Positions 1-12,608 of a DNA stretch of 64,000 nucleotides are shown one piece after another. The notes under the pieces are model-generated. The model was given only the letters and a program-made list of their open reading frames with translations. It did not search any database and was not told where the DNA came from. Source of the stretch: Boswellia sacra (Eukaryota; Streptophyta; Magnoliopsida; Sapindales; Burseraceae); contig SNVD02009053.1 of NCBI GenBank assembly GCA_013180625.2, forward strand, positions 124,001 to 188,000. Reading direction: 5' to 3'. The translations under genes were made by a program, and so were the position numbers. Every line of letters starts with the position of its first letter. Position 1 is the first letter of the stretch.

Positions 1-313
1 TTATATGCGAAATTAAACATTTGAATTTCTTAGAGTTTTGGGCTAGATTTTAGGAATTTTGAATTTGGGATTTGAGGTTTCGGATCAATTTTTGTACTTA
101 TTCTGTGTTTATGAGGCTAAATGAAGTGTTATTAGGTTGATTTTGTGGTTTGATGCGCATGAAAATGGTGAAAACCGACGCTTTTTGTTGTGACAAAGAC
201 GATAACGAGTGTCGCTTTTAGACTCGACACTTGACATTAAATGTCGAGTCCTATCGGATGCAACAACCAACACTCGTCATCAAGGCATTTTTGTAGACAT
301 CGAGTATCGGTTT
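1..313. other. Left flank, no gene; TCGACAC-type motifs from about 160
   Basis: No coding sequence is supported here. From about 160 the sequence contains repeated short words of the GTGTCGA/TCGACAC type in both orientations. They resume at 2391-2850 on the other side of the solo LTR, so the two stretches were once continuous. Confidence 0.5.
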
Positions 314-2385
314 TGTAACAACCCTAAATTTTTTAGGGCTATAAAAGTCTTTGTGGGAGTTGGACAAGGATTATATAAAAAAAAGAGTTTTATTTATATT
401 TAAATTAGAAGTTTTATCTCTTTTGGAATACATTAACCTCATCTAGTATATAAACAATATTATAATCTTGCAAATAGAGTTTTTAACATAAAAATTTAGG
501 GGAGGCTTTGGAACTCAGAGATTTCAAGGTAAGATTATATTTCTTTTAGTTTGATTTAATAATCTTTACTAGAATTAATTTTGTTGCCTAGATTTGTGCT
601 AGGATTTCTGCAGAGGATTAATGAACAACTTAGGATTTTTGAATTTATTAGGATACTTAAAATCCGATTTTCAGTCTGGTTTTTTTATATGTTCTTAGAA
701 ACATGTATATGAATGTAAAAAATTTTATTTCACAAAAAATATTAATATTTCAATTTATTACAAATTTTTGAACTCTCTGTTGAAAACCTGGAAAATACTG
801 CAATTTCTGGATGTTATGAATTTCGAAATTTTGTTTCATATGCTAGAAGAGTCAGAAATTCCTCAAATTTTATATGGTGATTCTTCGAGATGATATATAC
901 ATTTCTGTAAATTTTCATGATTTTTAAACGTGTAGAATAAGTTTTAGGAAATTTTGAGTTTGAAATGTTTTAATCTGAAAATTCTGGACAGGATTGACTG
1001 GCAGAAAACGAAAATCATTTAAAAATAGTTTTTGAATGTATTTTTCTTTGAAAAATTTTCAGTTGAATAATTTATGTGTCTAGTTTGCCTCTGAAAAATT
1101 CTAGGTTAATTGGATTAGGATATAATTTTCTAAAAGTTTTGGAATGACCTCTGTTCTGGGTATCTGACTTAGCTAGGCAGAACGGTTTATTTAGGAATTT
1201 TAAGAGAATTTTGTAGAACATTTGAGGTTTTGAGATTATGAATTTATCAAGATGTTTTTTTGGTTATGTCTTAGGACAATCTTTGGACGAGTAGGAGCTA
1301 GGATATTTGCCTTTTTAGATCGATCAAGATAAGTAACATCATACATGTACTGTGATTAAAGTATAATGTTTTCTTAATGAATATCTTGATATATTAGAAA
1401 ATATTTTTATGTGATATCATATGGATTATTTTCTAATTTAGAATATAAATTGTGGAATTAGAGTTTTAGCAAAGCTTTTAAATTGATTCTCAAAAACTGT
1501 TTTTATGTTAAAGGCAGTTTTTAGTGAAAGGAACATTTGACGAACTTATTATTATCTACGAAGAGTTATTAGTATATGTACTTTGAGAACCGTGTTATTT
1601 GCAATGGTTTTGTTAAAAGTTTTGACTCATTGTCTATAGTATCTGAATACTGTTATGAATTCTGAACCCAACTGTGGTATTAGTGTGCACACAACTTTTG
1701 GGCCGAGTCACCGAGATTACAGGTGACATACTTTTAGACCGGGTCACCGAGGATACAGGTGACATACTTTTGGACCAGGTTACCGGGGATACAGGTGACA
1801 TATTTTTGAGCCGGGTCACCAGGATTACAGGTGACATATTTCTGGGCCGGGTCACCGGGATTACGGGTGACACTATGTGACATGAGTCGATAAATATTTT
1901 TTTGACCTTGAATGATTGTGAATGGTTTCTTTGATCTTAAATGTTTCAAATGCTTATGACAATGGTTTTGTTAAGATATGATTTTTGGAATTAAAGTATT
2001 AAACTATGAATTTTATGATGTTTTTATAATTGTTTTAAGATATTAAATGGTTATGTATGATTTTACTTACCGAGTTGACGGCTCACCCATCGTCTCTAAC
2101 ATTTTATCAGAGTAGCGTAGCGGAAGAGTGGTTGGGCTTGATGGTTGATGTTAAGGCTTTAGTTCATTTTTGGAATTATGCAATAAAAAGATCCCCTTTT
2201 ATTTTAATAATTGTGTCTGAAACTTTAGATTATTAGACTTTGTTTTGACGTAGAGAGATATTAAATTTGTTGTTATGTTCCCTATTTTCTAATAAAAAGA
2301 TTTATTGAAGTTTTATTTAGAGGTTTATTGTTAGTAATGTCCAAGCATATTAGCAATATTTGTGTTTCAGTTTTGGGGCGTTACA
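314..2385 (+). mobile_element. Solo LTR of a Ty3/gypsy element, same family as the gag-only element at 48.5 kb
   Basis: The sequence starts TGTAACAACCCTAA and ends GGCGTTACA, and follows the two LTRs at 48459-50566 and 51864-54006 along its whole length with scattered differences. It is flanked by the 5-bp direct repeat GGTTT at 309-313 and 2386-2390, which is the target-site duplication expected for LTR elements. No internal region or second LTR adjoins it. It is therefore a solo LTR left by LTR-LTR recombination. Orientation follows the gag-bearing relative. It carries a five-unit hairpin minisatellite at about 1700-1876. Confidence 0.9.
1698..1876 (+). repeat. Five-unit 35-36 bp minisatellite inside the solo LTR
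   Basis: Five units each contain GGTCACC, about ten bases, then GGTGACA, so each unit can fold into a short stem (GTCACC pairs with GGTGAC). The same array has six and seven units in the two LTRs of the related element at 48.5-54.0 kb. Short open frames on both strands here are by-products of the repeat period. Confidence 0.85.
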
Positions 2386-2850
2386 GGTTTCGTAGAAACC
2401 AATATCACGATGTCTCGAACTATGTCTCTGACACTTGACATATCTATTATTGAGAATGTCGAGTGTCAGATTTATGTTAAATGACCTGATGGCGAGTGTC
2501 AGTTCGTGCATCCGATAAGACTTGACACGTTTGTCAGACTAACCAATTATCATTGAGTGTCGGTCGATTTCTTTGACCAACCAACATTCGATGAAAGTGA
2601 AAACAATTGTGTCGAGTGACGGAAACGTCAACCGAAGAGTTTTACAATGTTGGATTCTGAATCTGACACTCGACTAGGTCGACATTCGACACAGTTATAT
2701 TATCAGATGTCCAACCTAGCATATGTTAGATGAAGGAATCCGACAAAAGTTTAATCCGACACAAGTTTTGTCAGTTTTTGTTATCGAGCTTTATCGAGCG
2801 CGTCGTGTGCCGTTGAGTTTTGTCGAGTATTTTGACAATTTGGTTGTTTT
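2386..2850 (+). repeat. Cluster of TCGACAC/GTGTCGA motifs next to an Ulp1-type transposon gene
   Basis: Words such as GAGTGTCGG, GACACTCGAC, TGTCGAGTG and TCGACATTCGACAC occur roughly every 20-50 bases in both orientations, directly upstream of the DUF1985/Ulp1 pseudogene. Together with 160-313 they form one region split by the solo LTR. Short subterminal repeats in both orientations are typical of CACTA-type and some Mutator-type DNA transposons. That this is a transposon end is inference; I did not identify a terminal inverted repeat. Confidence 0.5.
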
Positions 2851-2861
2851 AGCCTTGTTTT

Positions 2862-5800
2862 TTGCCTATTTCCATGAAATTTAACTATAACAAACATATT
2901 TTTTACAGGTTGAAGCAAATGGCAAATGAATTTGGACTGTCCTTCACCCTCAAGACACTATACGATGAGGACTACCATGTGGTTATCACAAATTTAACAA
3001 GTTTGGACTGTATAGAATGGATTCGTGCGACACTAAGTGAGAGGCAACAAAACATGTTTTGTAATACACATTTTGGGTTTGTTTTAGACATTTGGGAACT
3101 GTCCTTTCTGTCTCAGTTGGTACACAATGTACTTTAGTGGGAGGTTAACATAGTAGGGTATGATGACGAGATGTGGTTCCTTATTGAAGGTAAAAATATA
3201 GTGTTTGAAGTACAATGTAGTGAAATAATTTTATTTTTTAGTAGTTGATAGTTGCAGTTAAGTTTTTTGTTACCATTATTGGTATCTTATGTTTTTTTTT
3301 CATTCCTTCCAGGAAGGCTAATTTTTTTTTTTGCCCACAAGTTCTGTTTGGTTACCGGTTTGAGATTTGCTACCATCGTGCTACCAATACCGAATGTCTT
3401 GAATCTGTGCCCTTTGTTGGATACGTACTTTGAGGGCGAGGACATGGAGCTCATGGATTTCTACTCGAGACTTCGCAAAGTAAATGTGTCAGCTATGCCA
3501 GAGAGTGTTTTTTTATGGGATGGGATCGACGTCGACATGTCTCCTGTGTGTTTTGAATTTCATCAACACATTAGATAATTTTAACAATTATCTATAGGGT
3601 TTAGTGTCTTTTGATAAGACGAGGAATAATGAATACAAGAAGAAAGGTATAAGAAGCGAGTCGAAGCCAAGAAGAACAAGACGATGAGGAAAGGGAAGCA
3701 CGTAGAGAAATATAACTTAGAAGGGTGCCCCTATGCTATTCAGGTACATCTTGAAAAACAAATGTGTTGACGTATTTATTAGTTTCTTTGAGATACAAAT
3801 TTAAATACACAGTGTCACTAAAAAACCCTTATGTTATTAAGGTTTGGTTGTACGAGACCGTGTCGTACATTGGCGTGACATATGGGCGAGTGGGTGAGGA
3901 CTTTGAGAGTAGGATATCGCGCTTGTTGAAGTGGGAGACAAAGAATGCCCCGTTGGAAACATGATGTCCTCTTGGTTAGGAGGTAGGTATTTAAGGTTCC
4001 CCTGTTTTTTTTCCTATTTTTGGTCACAGCGAAGTAATGTTTAATTTGATAGCTAATTTGTTGATGCAGGCTCGTCCACTCGTTGTTTTGGAGCCATCTA
4101 AGGTGGAGCAAATGACATATTGGTATATTACGCTTGCTACAGTAGTTGGCATCGGGAGAGGTGCATATGTAACATACATGACATCTGTGGATGCTCCTTT
4201 ATTATCCGATGAGAGGATTGAGCCACTTCCGATAGAGGATCCATTAGCTCCACCTCATACTGGTCAAGTTCCCCAATTAGACCTGAGGTGGGGCTATCAG
4301 AGACACAGCCAGTCTTACAGATGAACGTGTATGGTCTCCGTCGCCTGCTTCCCCTGTTAGTCCTACACCTCCAGCATTGGAGAGTCACGGTCATAAGGAT
4401 CCATCCGGAATTCATCCCGCTAGACATAGTTCCGTTGATAGACCTAATGTGGGGGCAGACATGGACACAACAGGTCCCCCCATCAGTCCTGCACCTACCA
4501 CGTTTGACAACTATGGTCCCACAAGTGATTCGATTCCTTTAGCGGGTCACACGACCACTTACTGTGTCATTTCCCCTCCTGTACACAATGTCCCTTCAAG
4601 CTCGAAGGTACGTAATGAGAATTTCCATTTGTATACTTATCCGTTTACATTACTGCTTGCTTGGTTTGTCATAGTGATCGTGAATAATGATAAACAGGCT
4701 CAGTCATTCCATGATGGGTTCGAGAGCACAGTTCTGCGTGAGCTTGTAGGACTTCGAGAGGAGATGACAGTGTTATGGGCAGAGAACAAGGACATGCAGG
4801 AGGAGATAGTTCTTCTGCATGAGGCTGTTGTTCTACTGGGTGGCCATTTCGAATATGTTGTCACGGTACGTTGCACAAGTTAATAAATGGATTTTGTGAT
4901 TTTCATGATGTCACATCGTTTAACCTGACGTTATGGTTTGCTTTAATATAGGATTCGGATGAAGGTTCGAGCGATGACGGTGAAGGTCAGGAGCCAATAG
5001 AACCTGAACCCATTGACACAAGTGTTTTGCCGCCAATGCTCCTCCCATGGGCTTCGTTTTGCTTCGGGATCGTCATCTATTTTTCAAAAATCATAAACGA
5101 AGCCCTTTTGTGAATCCACCAGGTAGAAAAAGGGCAAGGGTTGAACCACAAGAGAAAGCCTCTGACGATCAACATGTACATCCAGAGGCGCTAGTTGTTC
5201 AGCCCTCAAAGAGACCAGATATTCAGTACCTTGAGGAGCCCACTATAAATCCTCACGAGACCGCGACATAGGATGTAGTCATTGTATCCCATAGCAACCT
5301 ATGGACGCGGGTTCCACTATTTGACCCACGTGCCCCTATACCACCTACTGATAGCATCAACTTCAATGCATAGAAGGAAGAGGAGAAGGGTGATATTGAT
5401 TTGGGCATCTGCATTACTGGTCGTGAGTTCTTCAAGACGTTGATGATTCCGTCAGAGTGGCTAGCATCTGAGGTTTGCTACACTCCTTGTTGTCTCCTCC
5501 AATATTGCAATATACAATTGCAATATTTATTGACTACTATTACTATATGCAGCACATGGATAGCTACTTGTGGATGTTACGTTGTAGAGATCGCGATATG
5601 GGCACAGCTGGTGTCCAAAGGTCTGCTTTCCTGGACACCACTTTCTGGATAGGTATTTGCTAAACATCTGAATTAATAGTTAATTTTTACTTCCTTCAAT
5701 GTGCTAACCGTACTCATGAAATTGCAGTTAAAAGTGAAGTCATTATGGGAACTATACTTGGACAGATTGGATGAGATTAACTAGGTGAACGAGGATGATA

Positions 5801-6340
5801 TGGTCCAGTTTGTCATAGGGGAGATGCCCCTCATTGGACAACCATGGGTCGATGTCAACAGGGTGAGTACATTTATATTCAATGTGTTAGTATGTGTTGT
5901 TTTAATTGAAATGTTGTCATTGATTTTCATGTTCTCAATTTCCTTTTCAGCTCTATGTCCTTGTTAACATCAGAGACGAGCATTGGGTGGCAACCGACGT
6001 GGATTTGAATCACTGTGTCATAGTCATATATGACATAAAATTCCATCGACACAGTCAGAGATGCAATCCGGTGCCTGGCAGAGTTGATAACCCGTAAAAT
6101 GTCAATGGATGTTTACGGTCTTCTTGACTACCCTGCAACCTCATATGACATTGAGCGCATCAAGGATTCGACACAGCAGGAGGGCAGGGGAGGAGCATGT
6201 GGCGTGTACTGTTTGAACTATATGGAGTTCCTAGCAGGGGGCGTTCCACTGACAACCATTAAGGCATTCGTGGACGATGTCCAACGACAAAGAATGGCGT
6301 TACAGCTTTGAGCTTATCACGTTCGTCCACAGGCGGAGGA
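2862..6340 (+). pseudogene. Degraded DUF1985 / Ulp1-like (C48) cysteine protease gene of the transposon-associated type
   Basis: The locus reads as exon-like blocks on one strand. The DUF1985-like part runs through 2917-3200 (HFGFVLDIWELSF, DDEMWFLIEG) and about 3330-3578 (CLVTGLRF). A third block at 3843-3963 (VWLYETVSYIGV) fits the same domain. A coiled-coil block lies at 4700-4860. The C48-like part follows: FFKTLMIPSEWLASE at 5430, HMDSYLWMLR at 5551, DEHWVATDVDL around 5978 with the catalytic-type His, and GACGVYCLNYMEF at 6197 with the catalytic-type Cys. The final part has loose repeats of VATTIGPADV-like text. Several blocks end at plausible splice sites. In-frame stops (after LVHNVL, near 5110 and after 6095) show it is broken. 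Proteins of this kind are carried by plant Mutator-like and related DNA transposons; a matching transposase is not visible here. Confidence 0.75.
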
Positions 6341-6344
6341 GGCC

Positions 6345-8029
6345 GTCACAGGGCCTACCTAGGTTGCGACCACTATAGGGCCTGCCGATGTTATGCCTGC
6401 GGATGTTGCGGCCACCATAGGGATTGTTGATGTTGTGTCACTGGGTGTTGCAACCACCATTTGGGCATGCCGATGTTGTTTCAGTGGATGTTGAGTCATA
6501 GCCCAACATGATGTTACCATGATTTTGTGCCATGCATGTTACACCTTTCTTCTAGTGATACACATATTTGTATATGGAGAAATTGTTGAACAGTTACACG
6601 TTGGTGGATATTTACACATTTTTGTATATTTACATAGTTTGTATAGTAGCACATTTTTTCCATGTATAGGGGTATGTACTTGCATAGTCAAGTGAAAAGG
6701 TCGGTACGAGGGGTACATAAATACATTTTTTTCCAGATGTATTGGTACATACCTATTTAATACATGAATGTTACATACAATCATTGACGGAGCATAGGCA
6801 TGTTCATTTCATCACCGTTAGAATCAGCATTATATGGTGAAGTAACCGACAAATTGATGCGAAAAGTTGAGTTTGGCATAATCTTGATTCTATGCCCCAT
6901 TATTGACGTAGTCAGGTGGAGGAGGAGGAGGCAGAAGAGGCCACGAAGGGTAACTTGATAGGTAAGTGAGTGGAGTTCTAAGCTTGGACAGTTATAACAC
7001 CTGATCCTACCATCAATGTTGATCAACTGGGATTTCTAATCTTACATGATTAAAGAAAAAAGGAAAACATATTAACATGTCGTCGCATGGATTTCGTTCT
7101 CTCTGCACTAATTTGGAATTTTTGTCCTAATATACATCCACTCGACTATATATTATTTCAACTACCCCAAATCAAAATTTATGTGGGAGCTCTGAGAGAG
7201 GAATTGTTTGTCCCTGTCTAGACTTTGATGTCATTTTAGCTTTTATTTGAGCAAAATGCCTCGTATTGGTGCATAATGTATAGTTTATTCGTTTAAACTA
7301 GCCTTTGATAGAATAAGATAAATACACTACACGCTTAGAACCCGAAATAATATTACATAGAGAAAAATACCTTGTATGTATACGACATACATACAAGGAT
7401 ATAAAAAATGCAATCTCCCCCTTAAATCATGATTTCCAAATATCAAAATTCCAACAAACTATTTCATTAAGTCCCATTTGATGAGTTTTGTTAAAATCAT
7501 GTAGTTCCAGCCACTTGTGCAATGTTTCATCCCTCAAACCAATGTAGCTTAACCAGACACCTTATGACACATGAATAAATAACAAAGGCTTAGCAAAGCT
7601 GAGTTAGATGTAAACAAACAACAAGATTAACAAAATTGAAAGCCATAATCCACATAAATTGCAAAGCCATATTTCAATTGAGTGGTCAACTTGAGCATAT
7701 TTCCCAAATACACAAAGTTAATCTCAATTACTTTAGGCAAAATACAGTAGCTTCACAAATGTATGGTGATAACCTTTTTTTTTTTTTTAAATGAGTGGGC
7801 ACTCTAGACATATTTCTTAGATACAAATAAATTGTTCTGAATGGATGGCTTTCACTTAACACATACTGGTAGCCCTCTCTGTATTGAACATTGAATTGTA
7901 ATAAATCAAACAACATTATATTCAATAAATAAACAAAAGTCAGCTCTCAATATACTAAGGTAAAAGTTACCTTATGATGCTTTAGATATGTCTAACACGA
8001 CTGCAACTGTAATTACTCAAATAATTGAA
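6345..8029. other. No gene supported
   Basis: A/T-rich sequence with no recognisable protein or RNA gene. A minus-strand stretch near 6905-6960 reads as a short proline-rich peptide ([12 protein letters not shown]) but has no support around it. The missing left LTR of the copia remnant at 8.0-11.2 kb would be expected here and was not found. Confidence 0.4.
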
Positions 8030-8270
8030 AATTGCCAATGGTCTTTCTCAGCTTTTTAAACCTTGTTGAGTCTAGTGCTTTGGTAAATGGATTGGCTAGT
8101 TGGTTCTTAGTTGAAACATGCACAATGTGAATTATTTATGATTCAACTAACTCTCTAATGTCATTATTTCTTGAGTGTTAGACAAGATTCTTGAAGATAT
8201 TGATTGCATTAGTGTTATCAAGAAATATTGTCATAAAGCCATGATCAAAACCATAATCATTCAATTTCTG
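8030..8270 (-). pseudogene. Copia RNase H C-terminal remnant
   Basis: The minus strand reads KNQLANPFTKALDSTRFKKL, the end of a Ty1/copia RNase H (family pattern: NQLADIFTKAL). It is preceded by decayed text with HSRNN and DNTNAINIFKN, matching the upstream part of the same domain. Stops interrupt it. Confidence 0.75.
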
Positions 8271-8370
8271 ATTCTGTTGTTTTATATAAGATATTTTGAC
8301 ATACAAAGCACTTAATTTGTTTACCAAAATAACAATAGTTATTGGAGCAAATTCCTTCTAGAATGTAATT

Positions 8371-8660
8371 CTAATTTGAATCAGGAACTATGCATTTATT
8401 CTTCATAAACTCAACAATGTATTTATCATTACAAATCTGACTAATACTAACCAAATTAGCTTTAAGATCATCAACATACAAAACATCATCAAACTCAGGC
8501 AACCTATCAACACACAATGTACCTTTACCAACTATCTTACCCTTTTCATCATCTCCAAAAGTGATTGACCCTTGGCTACATGTTCTGAATTTTTTCAACA
8601 AATCCTTGTTATCTATCAAATGCCTTAAACAACCACTATCAAAGTATCAATAGTCATTAG
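8371..8660 (-). pseudogene. Copia protease / pre-integrase remnant
   Basis: The minus strand contains YFDSGCLRHL, the copia protease motif region (D-S-G-C, then His). It is followed by GSITFGDDEKGKIVGKGT and LPEFDDVLYVDDLKANLVSISQI, the conserved run just after the protease active site in plant copia polyproteins. A stop codon falls just before YFDSG. The sequence ends abruptly, then jumps to the RNase H remnant, consistent with an internal deletion that removed integrase and reverse transcriptase. Confidence 0.8.
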
Positions 8661-8845
8661 TTGAAGCATTAAGAATAGTTAAAGCAACATTACATCTTGT
8701 TATTTTCTTTCTAACCTATTTCTGTTGTGAATATGTAACTACCAAGGCTGTTGTTCATTTTGCTTTAATAAACTTTTTAATTTAAAACATCTAGGCCTAA
8801 TGGGTCATTTAACACAATAAAAATAGCATACAGGAACAAATTTCT

Positions 8846-10345
8846 TTACCTCAACAATGTTGGTTTCCTAAAATTTGGATGAAGTGCTATGGAACAAATT
8901 CTTGAGCTTTGAAGAGAAGAATTTTTTACTTTTTCCCGTCTGTACCTTTTGAGCTTGAATTTGATTTGTGGAAGCAAATTACCTTCATTATATCCCAAGC
9001 CATGTTCATTTAAGCAAATCCTTCCTTGAATTAGAATTTCATCAATCTTTTTGGATCCCTTTGTAAGACAATGGATGGTTGCTCCATGTTGCTTTATGAA
9101 ATTAGTGTTCTTAGTCAGCTCTTGATTTAGATTCTCAATGGTGGACTCGAGCTCATAAACTTTGTCCTCCAAGTGAATTCTTTCACAAGTCACAATCTCA
9201 ATTTCTTGCACAAACTTTTGAATTTTCTTCTCAAGTGCCTTGTTCTTTTCAACTTCAATCTCCTATGCATGATGTAGGTCATTATAAGTCTCCTGTAACT
9301 CTTCATAGTAGTTGAGATCAAAAACTGTTTCACTATCCTCTATGTCTACAATTTCTGCATATTCTACATATGATTCGACTATTGTAGTAGACTCTAATTG
9401 AATTGCCTTGCCCTTATCTGATATTGATATAGCAAAAACAAGATATCTATGCTGTTGATATTGATCATCTAAGCTGTTGTCTGAATAACCATCACTCCAT
9501 ATGGCAGTGAGACCCTTGCCATTCTTCTTTAAATTAATACATTTAAATTTGATATGCCTAAAACTTGAGCACTCAAAATATTGCACTTGAGTTCTCTTCT
9601 CAAGTTCTTTGTTGAAATTCTTCTTTTTGAAATTTTTCTTCGAGAATTTGGTGTTGTTTTTCACCATGTAAGCAAGCAATTCTTCATTCAGAATATCAAG
9701 TGCAACTTCTAACTTTGATGAAGAGGCTGCAGTTAAGGCAATAGACTTTGTTTTCCTCGTTGGCATAAAACTCATCTCGAATATTTGCAATGAACCCAAC
9801 AACTAATCAATTCTCAGCTCATCAAGATCCTTTGTATCTGCGATGATTGTTGCTTTGGCCTAAAATTTTTCTAGTAAAGATCTAAGGTTTTAGCATCCTC
9901 ATAACTTTGCTCAAGTAAGGCTGAGCCACTTGTTATATCACACAATCTTGAGTAAAATTCAGATACAATTTCATCCTCATGCATTTTAATATTTTCAAAT
10001 TAAGTAGCAAGCATCAAATTTTAGCTTTTTCAATAGAAGCAGTACCTTTATTCTTGTTCTCAAGATTTTTTCATAATTCTTTGGCTGTGATGTATGAAGA
10101 TATGAGACTGAATGAACGTATGTTGATAGCATTAAAGAGGGTATTGATAGCTTTGGAGTTCCATTCTACCTCATGTTTCTCTTTTGTTTCTCCATCATTG
10201 TTTACATGAGTAGAGTTAAACAACTAATTTTCAAACTCTTTCATCAATAGACTTTAAGAAGAACTTCATCTTAGTTTTCTAATAGCTATAGTTGTCTTCA
10301 TTAAGTAGTGATGGATGATTGATCGAACCTCCATTCCTAAGAAAA
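8846..10345 (-). pseudogene. Copia gag remnant with coiled-coil tail
   Basis: The block begins near MDFLRNGGSINHPSLLNEDNY at about 10345. It continues with HEDEIVSEFYSRLCDI near 9980-9940, includes a poor zinc knuckle (CSSFRHIKFKC near 9560), and ends in a coiled coil (LEDKVYELESTIENLNQEL, about 9190-9130) and the KKIDEIL ... GLGY motif seen in copia gag proteins with long tails. The frame is broken by many stops and shifts. No functional product is expected. Confidence 0.7.
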
Positions 10346-10410
10346 TCCATAACTTCAAAAGAAAAATAGGATCTACATAATTCAATTAGTGTTCTACTTT
10401 GATACCAAAT

Positions 10411-11189
10411 TATAAGTTTACAAGTCATGAATGCAATTACGTGAGATGACACACAAGCAATTATGTAAAAAGTAATTAACAGGAAAAGTAAAAGTGCATA
10501 ACAACTTTTACGTGGTTTGGCTATAAACCAGCCTACATCCACATGCAACCAAGCTGTAATTCACTAAGTCATTCAGGCTTACAAACTACTAGAATTTATA
10601 GTAGTAGAGAACCCCTCTCTCACTCACTCACTTTTCAACCAATATTCCCTCCAAGAACTCTAACTCTAGTGAACCAACTTCCTAAACCTTGTTGCACTTC
10701 CCTACCCTTTGTTAAGACCCTTACTAACATATTGCAATTCCCTTGGTGAATCACTCAGGCCCATTTGAGTAATCTACAAACTCTTCTAAAATAACTCACA
10801 AAAGAAGCTTGTAAAACTCACACTTCTGGACAAAATAAAGTTCCCTTTATATACTACAAGTCCAGCGACTCCTTATAGCATAAAGATTCCTTGATTTGCT
10901 TCCTATACCTGCATACAAAAAAATGTAGGAAACAATCTGACTTTAGGACAATCAATATATGAATAGGATAATTAACCATTCCTAAAGTTAAGTTAAATAA
11001 ATAAATTTCCTAATTTGAAAACCAGTTTTGGAAATAAATGCCAATAACAATTTTCCTAACTGAAGATAGTTAAACAAGAAATAATCAAAATAGGAAACTG
11101 ATTCTAGTTTTCTTGCTTTTCTCCAAAACTGCCAACACATCATGCCATATAAGTTGATTCATGTCATGACATATGGTATGGTCCTGACA
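10411..11189 (-). mobile_element. Probable 5' LTR of the copia remnant
   Basis: Lies directly next to the tRNA-Met-type primer site and ends at a TG (minus strand TGTCAGGACC at 11189). It contains the ACGTGG and CTACATCCAC words often seen in plant copia LTR leaders. The inner terminus is not a clean CA and no partner LTR was found, so the exact limits are uncertain. Confidence 0.5.
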
Positions 11190-12274
11190 TTAAGGTTTTT
11201 TTTTTTTAAAAAAAAACTTTATTTGATTTGATAAATTAAATGTTGCTACTAAATAAAAGGTTTTGATTCGTTTATATTGGGTTGTGCTATATGAGTCATA
11301 GATTGGCTTTTTTGACGAGTGATAATGTAAATCTATGTTTAATCCCTAATAGACATAATCATATAGTTGTTATTATTTTTGGAATATATGGACGATAAAG
11401 AGATACTTTTGATATAATAAATTTGAAGACATTTACTCACCGTTAATAATATTATCTCTTTTAATGTCTTACTTACAATGTTATTCTATTTAATGCATTT
11501 GTATTCAATTGTATTGGTATTATGGGGGGATATTTTAATACAAACTTTTGATATAGTTTATTGACATAAATTTGTAGTCATTGATTTTATAAAATCTAAT
11601 GACTAAGATTGAAAGTCAATAAGATGTATCTTAATGCTACCAACTTATCAATTATCTCAACCATTGAATTTCGTTGATTAATGACTAGAACACTGTGTCT
11701 AGTTTTATGTGTGTGTGTGTGTATATGGATGAGATATTTTAACTTAAATTTAGACATTAATTAATCACCATTAGTCTCACCAATTCAATGATGAAAATTT
11801 AGCATTTCAAACAATACATGTTCCTAATTAATACAAAACAATATAAAATTAAGATGGAAGTTATTTCAGTTTTTATAGCATGCTAACAAAAAGAATAGAT
11901 GATGGTATAATAAAATAATATTAATTTTTTGTAATTTTTCATTGGAATTATTTTTTGTATTCATATGTATATTAAAAAATTTATAATTTTTTTAAAAAAA
12001 AACACGGTTGATTTTTTTTAGAAAAAAGATTTTGCATGTTTTAGTTGTAATTTTAAAAAGGTACGTAAAAAAAGGCAAAGATATTACTTATTGAGAGATA
12101 TGAATGAAGGAAATGATGACTACAATAAAAATGAAAATTATGACATGAATTCTTTACATGATTAAACTACTCAATAAGATGAGTTTGCTGCCTATTTTAA
12201 CTTAATTTATCTTTTAATTCAATTACTAGTTAGTAATATATATTGAAGAATAAGTTTTTATAAATGCTTTAATG
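11190..12274. other. A/T-rich intergenic sequence with a short (GT)n tract
   Basis: No gene is supported. A (GT)8-like tract lies at about 11708-11723, and homopolymer A and T runs are common. Confidence 0.5.
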
Positions 12275-12608
12275 ACTACACAAATATCATTCGATGGGTG
12301 CATCTTTGTCGGACAAGGATGGTGCCGGACACGTAACAAGTGGCGGGGGACTAGGGGAGAAAAAAATTTCTCTCAACTAGGGTCGCCGGAGTTTCTGTTC
12401 ACTCCGGTCGATTTGCGAATCAGCCTTTCAGATCTACATATGTTGTAGATCGGGATATCCTGAGACAACTTTTCTTCTGGGCCGTCCTCAGTTTCTGGTT
12501 GAAAAACGGTTAAAATTGTAAAAAAGGGTTTCAAATTTCACTGTTCATTACCGACGGCGAGCGAGTGAGACACCACCTTTACCATCATCGTGTTGGTCTT
12601 GACTCGAT

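Larger units (their letters stand above)
8030..11189 (-). mobile_element. Old, internally deleted Ty1/copia retrotransposon (SIRE-like gag)
   Basis: On the minus strand the expected order is seen: a 5' LTR-like region (11189 down to about 10415), a tRNA-Met-type primer site (TTGGTATCAAAG, about 10398-10410), a decayed gag (about 10345-8850), the protease motif region (8371-8660) and the last part of RNase H (about 8270-8030). Integrase, reverse transcriptase and the 3' LTR are not seen. Stops and frameshifts are frequent, so this is one of the older elements in the window. The SIRE-like assignment rests on the long coiled-coil gag tail and is tentative. Confidence 0.75.

Noticed and set aside
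1634..1949. Open frames in both directions through the LTR minisatellite, also at 49728-50098 and 53142-53538
   Set aside because: A repeat of about 35-36 bp without stops gives open frames in several registers. The peptides are simple repeats.
6781..7026. 81-codon minus-strand frame and a proline-rich alternative frame near 6905-6960
   Set aside because: No family match recognised, and neither frame has supporting splice or start signals.
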